Assembly: GCA_937952925.1 (NCBI GenBank)
Contig: CALFYA010000359.1
Location: 1-8,205, forward strand
Reading direction: 5' to 3'
Origin: an uncultured Moraxellaceae bacterium
GTDB taxonomy: Bacteria > Pseudomonadota > Gammaproteobacteria > Pseudomonadales > Moraxellaceae
DNA: 8,205 nucleotides
The notes beneath the pieces are model-generated. The model saw only the letters and a program-made list of their open reading frames with translations, was not told the origin of the DNA and did no database searches. Each line of letters starts with the position of its first letter. Position 1 is the first letter of the stretch. Position numbers and translations under genes: made by a program. Positions 5,904-8,205 of this stretch are shown here, one piece after another.

Positions 5904-6917
5904 TTATACGAGTCGCCCATCCCACATCTGCTGTGCCATCTGCATGGCTTGATCCATATCGGTGGCTTTTTGCAGGGCAGTCAGCGCGATGGCGAGCGTG
6001 CCGACCACCGCTTGCTCTCCATACGCATGTTGCACCTCGCCACGCCACACCGCCAGATAGTGTGCCAGATCAAACGCTTCTTCCACGTCGGAACGATCAT
6101 CATTGAGCATCGGCCACTCGGTCTCGTAGCCTTCGCCGTTTTTGATGCCAAGCACCAAGGTGCGTGCATCGGGATTGCGTTCAAATTCACCGCCTTCACC
6201 TTTGATTACTGCACCGTTTTGATAACCCAAGCGCAGCGCAGTTTGTTGATGCGAGGCGCGATAAGCAGGGTGAAAAATCGACTGTAAAGTCACCGCAGCA
6301 TCAAACGGATTGATCAAACGCGAGAGGGTATGTACCGGTGAGCGCAAGCCCAACACATTGCGCAGATCAATAATCTCACCGAGCACCGGCGAAAATACCC
6401 GTAGTGGCAAATAGGCAAAATTGCAGCGCGCAAGCGCCGATGCCACTTCATCGCCGGATTGGCAAATCGGATGACCGAGTGCAGGCAGCACATCTTCGGT
6501 ATACAACCGATTGATGGTATGCCCCGATGCGCCATGCATCACCACACGCACGCCATGCTTGGCAAGCAGTAGGGCAGACAGCAAAAACCATGGATAATGT
6601 TTACGTTTACCGGCATAGCTCGACCAGTCGAGATCCACTGCAATCGTGGGCAAGTTGAGCCGTTGGCGTGTGGCGGTGACAAACCCCGCCAGCTCATCCA
6701 CCGATTCTTCTTTGATGCGTAGCAAGGATAAAAACGCACCCAACTGCACATCAAGCACTTTTCCATCCAAAATCAAGCCAAACGCCTGCATGGCTTCGTC
6801 AAAGGTGAGTGAGCGACTGCCACGTTTGCCTTTGCCCAAAATCCGCACATATTGCGCAAATTCATGCTCGACATCTTTGTATTGATTGGGCTGTGGGCGC
6901 GGACGCGGCGTGGTCAT
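5904..6917 (-). CDS. ybiB: YbiB/TrpD2-type protein (anthranilate phosphoribosyltransferase-like fold)
   Basis: The 337-residue product resembles E. coli YbiB (about 320). It has an N-terminal helical domain with YVRILGKGKRGSRSLTFDEA (about 23-42), then DVQLGAFLSLLRIKEES (56-72) and a Rossmann-like domain with VVMHGASG (125-132), SPVHTLSRLINPF (193-205) and GAVIKGEGGEFERNPD (235-250). True TrpD enzymes carry a glycine-rich GTGGD loop for phosphoribosyl pyrophosphate; here the corresponding place reads SSYAGKRKHYPW (99-110), as in YbiB. It is therefore unlikely to make tryptophan precursors. E. coli YbiB has been described as a nucleic-acid-binding TrpD2 protein, and that role is transferred by similarity. 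The frame stays open up to 7040. The ATG at 6917 (MTTPRPR) has a weak GGAAAA upstream; the ATG at 6932 (MENFAM) is nearly as good. Longer forms would run into the divergent promoter region. No trp genes are nearby. Confidence 0.88.
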   Translation of the reverse strand: MTTPRPRPQPNQYKDVEHEFAQYVRILGKGKRGSRSLTFDEAMQAFGLILDGKVLDVQLGAFLSLLRIKEESVDELAGFVTATRQRLNLPTIAVDLDWSSYAGKRKHYPWFLLSALLLAKHGVRVVMHGASGHTINRLYTEDVLPALGHPICQSGDEVASALARCNFAYLPLRVFSPVLGEIIDLRNVLGLRSPVHTLSRLINPFDAAVTLQSIFHPAYRASHQQTALRLGYQNGAVIKGEGGEFERNPDARTLVLGIKNGEGYETEWPMLNDDRSDVEEAFDLAHYLAVWRGEVQHAYGEQAVVGTLAIALTALQKATDMDQAMQMAQQMWDGRLV

Positions 6918-6974
6918 GGCAAAATTTTCCATCTGAACAAGAGCACAACAGCCAATGGCTGCATCGTTTGAGCG

Positions 6975-7003
6975 TTTATCATAACGCGTCAATCGCCTAT
7001 AAT
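6975..7003 (+). promoter_or_regulatory. Promoter for the acyl-CoA dehydrogenase gene
   Basis: A perfect -10 TATAAT lies at 6998-7003, with a weak -35 TTTATC at 6975-6980 and a 17-nt spacer. The expected start is near 7010, giving a leader of about 50 nt that ends with AAGGAA at 7045-7050, nine nt before the ATG. On the opposite strand TATGAT (6978-6983) could serve ybiB, though without a recognisable -35 at proper spacing. No clear operator palindrome (for example a FadR- or PsrA-like site) was recognised. Confidence 0.55.
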
Positions 7004-7058
7004 CGTGGCGCGTTTTGCGTGTTGTTTGGTTTTTATTCATTTAAAAGGAAAGCCCACT

Positions 7059-8201
7059 ATGTTGGCTCATGATGCCGATCTCGAATTGTTCCGTGATAAC
7101 TTCCGTCGTTTCTTGGCTGAGCACGTTGCTCCTGAGTACGAGGCATGGGAAAAGACTGGCATTATGCCGCGTGACATGTGGGGCAAGCTCGGTGAAAACG
7201 GCTTTTTGTGCGTGGATATGCCAGAGCAATACGGTGGCTACGGCGTACCGACCAATTATTCGTTGATGCTGGTCGAAGAAGCCGCACGCGCAGGCTACGG
7301 CTCACTGTCCACCGCTATCTCGGTACACTCCGAAATTTGCGCCCCGTACATCTTGCACATCGGTAACGAAGCACAGAAGCAATACTGGATTCCCAAAATG
7401 GTCTCCGGTGAAGTGGTTGGTGCGATTGGCATGACCGAGCCGGGTGCTGGCTCAGATTTGCAGTCGATGCGCACGAGTGCGATCTTAAATGGCGATCACT
7501 ATGTCTTAAATGGCTCGAAAACCTTTATCTCCAATGGTCAGCATGCTGATTTGGTGATTTTGGCCGCCAAAACAGATCCGGCGGCACGCGCCAAAGGCGT
7601 GTCGTTGCTGCTGGTGGATACGCATTTGGAAGGCTTCCAAAAAGGCACCAACCTCGACAAAATTGGCTTGCACTCACAAGACACCTCAGAGTTGTTCTTC
7701 GACAACGTCAAAGTCCCTGCTGATCAATTGCTCGGTCAAGCGGGCAATGGCTTTGCCTACTTGATGCAAGAGCTGCCCCGCGAGCGTTTGGGCATTGCGG
7801 TGACTGCGATTGGTGCAATCTTGGGCTGCTTGGATGTCACCACTAAGTACGTCAATGAGCGTCAAGCCTTTGGTCAGCCGATTGCCAAATTCCAAAACAC
7901 CCGTTTTGTATTGGCACAAGCCAAAATCGATGCGATGGCGACCCAAGCCTTTGTCAACGAATGTACCGAAAAATATATGGCCGGTCAGATGGACCCTGCG
8001 ACTGCGTCGGCAGTCAAAGCGTTTGCCACCGATATGCAATGCAAAGTGGCTGACAACCTGCTGCAATTGTTTGGTGGCTACGGCTATATGACCGAATACC
8101 CGATTTCACGCTTCTATGTGGATGCGCGGATTCAGCGGATCTATGGCGGCACCAACGAAATCATGAAAGAAGTCGTGGTACGTGAGATGCTCGGTCGTTA
8201 A
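7059..8201 (+). CDS. Acyl-CoA dehydrogenase, long-chain (LCAD/ACADL) type
   Basis: The complete 380-residue product has the full acyl-CoA dehydrogenase fold: an N-terminal helical domain (1-120), a middle beta domain with GAIGMTEPGAGSD (121-133) and KTFISNGQHAD (154-164), and a C-terminal helical domain with RQAFGQPIAKFQNT (268-281), LFGGYGYMTEYPISRFYVDAR in two blocks near 337-357, and IYGGTNEIMKE (361-371). It catalyses the FAD-dependent alpha,beta-dehydrogenation of acyl-CoA in beta-oxidation and passes electrons to ETF. The medium-chain enzymes carry their base in YEGT; here that position is Gly363. The base is then expected to be Glu242 in ELPRERLGI, as in LCAD and isovaleryl-CoA dehydrogenase. 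The wording of both motifs is closest to mammalian LCAD, but chain-length specificity cannot be read from sequence. The ATG at 7059 was chosen because AAGGAA lies nine nt upstream; the GTG at 7005 would add an atypical N-terminus. The stop lies four bases before the window end. Confidence 0.95.
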   Translation: MLAHDADLELFRDNFRRFLAEHVAPEYEAWEKTGIMPRDMWGKLGENGFLCVDMPEQYGGYGVPTNYSLMLVEEAARAGYGSLSTAISVHSEICAPYILHIGNEAQKQYWIPKMVSGEVVGAIGMTEPGAGSDLQSMRTSAILNGDHYVLNGSKTFISNGQHADLVILAAKTDPAARAKGVSLLLVDTHLEGFQKGTNLDKIGLHSQDTSELFFDNVKVPADQLLGQAGNGFAYLMQELPRERLGIAVTAIGAILGCLDVTTKYVNERQAFGQPIAKFQNTRFVLAQAKIDAMATQAFVNECTEKYMAGQMDPATASAVKAFATDMQCKVADNLLQLFGGYGYMTEYPISRFYVDARIQRIYGGTNEIMKEVVVREMLGR

Positions 8202-8205
8202 TCGA

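Noticed and set aside
6932..6950. Imperfect palindrome near the ybiB start considered as a LexA box
   Set aside because: Only the outer CTG/CAG bases match; the CTGT-N8-ACAG spacing of a gammaproteobacterial LexA site is not met.
7005..7058. Alternative GTG start adding 18 residues to the acyl-CoA dehydrogenase
   Set aside because: The GTG lies directly after the -10 box and probably upstream of the transcription start, whereas the ATG at 7059 has a good ribosome binding site.

Overview
The window reads as ordinary chromosome of a gammaproteobacterium, probably of the Pseudomonadales and perhaps near Moraxellaceae/Acinetobacter. The pointers are the accD-folC-SPOR gene order, an E. coli-like RlmM, a YbiB homologue and tightly packed genes of moderate GC content. 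The taxonomic placement is inference from gene order and protein resemblance, not from a search.

Layout. Positions 1-3740 hold four tightly packed plus-strand genes: the 3' end of accD, complete folC, a long SPOR-domain membrane protein with a TolA-like charged helix, and a membrane-anchored DUF2726 protein. Each start overlaps the stop of the gene before it (by 4, 17 and 34 nt), so this is almost certainly one transcript with translational coupling. A 119-bp gap with a candidate promoter and a leader hairpin leads to a 67-residue single-pass membrane protein (3860-4063). Its stop codon forms the loop of a terminator hairpin. On the minus strand, rlmM (4089-5129) converges on that terminator. 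Divergent from rlmM is a PH-domain protein of the YvbH type (5247-5861). That gene in turn converges on a minus-strand ybiB homologue (5904-6917), across a 9-bp perfect hairpin. Divergent from ybiB is a complete long-chain-type acyl-CoA dehydrogenase gene (7059-8201).

How the genes relate. The first cluster combines fatty-acid synthesis (AccD), folate polyglutamylation (FolC) and an envelope/division-type protein (SPOR). In related bacteria the SPOR gene is commonly followed by cvpA-purF; here that position holds a DUF2726 protein. The remaining genes are single-gene units in alternating orientation: rRNA modification, a nucleic-acid-binding TrpD2 protein, a PH-domain protein and fatty-acid beta-oxidation.

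I see no mobile element, CRISPR array, tRNA or rRNA, and no convincing new defence or biosynthetic system. The most distinctive items are the SPOR protein with its very long helix and near-identical 54-bp repeats, the DUF2726 gene embedded in the folC operon, and the unrecognised small membrane protein with its stop-in-hairpin terminator.
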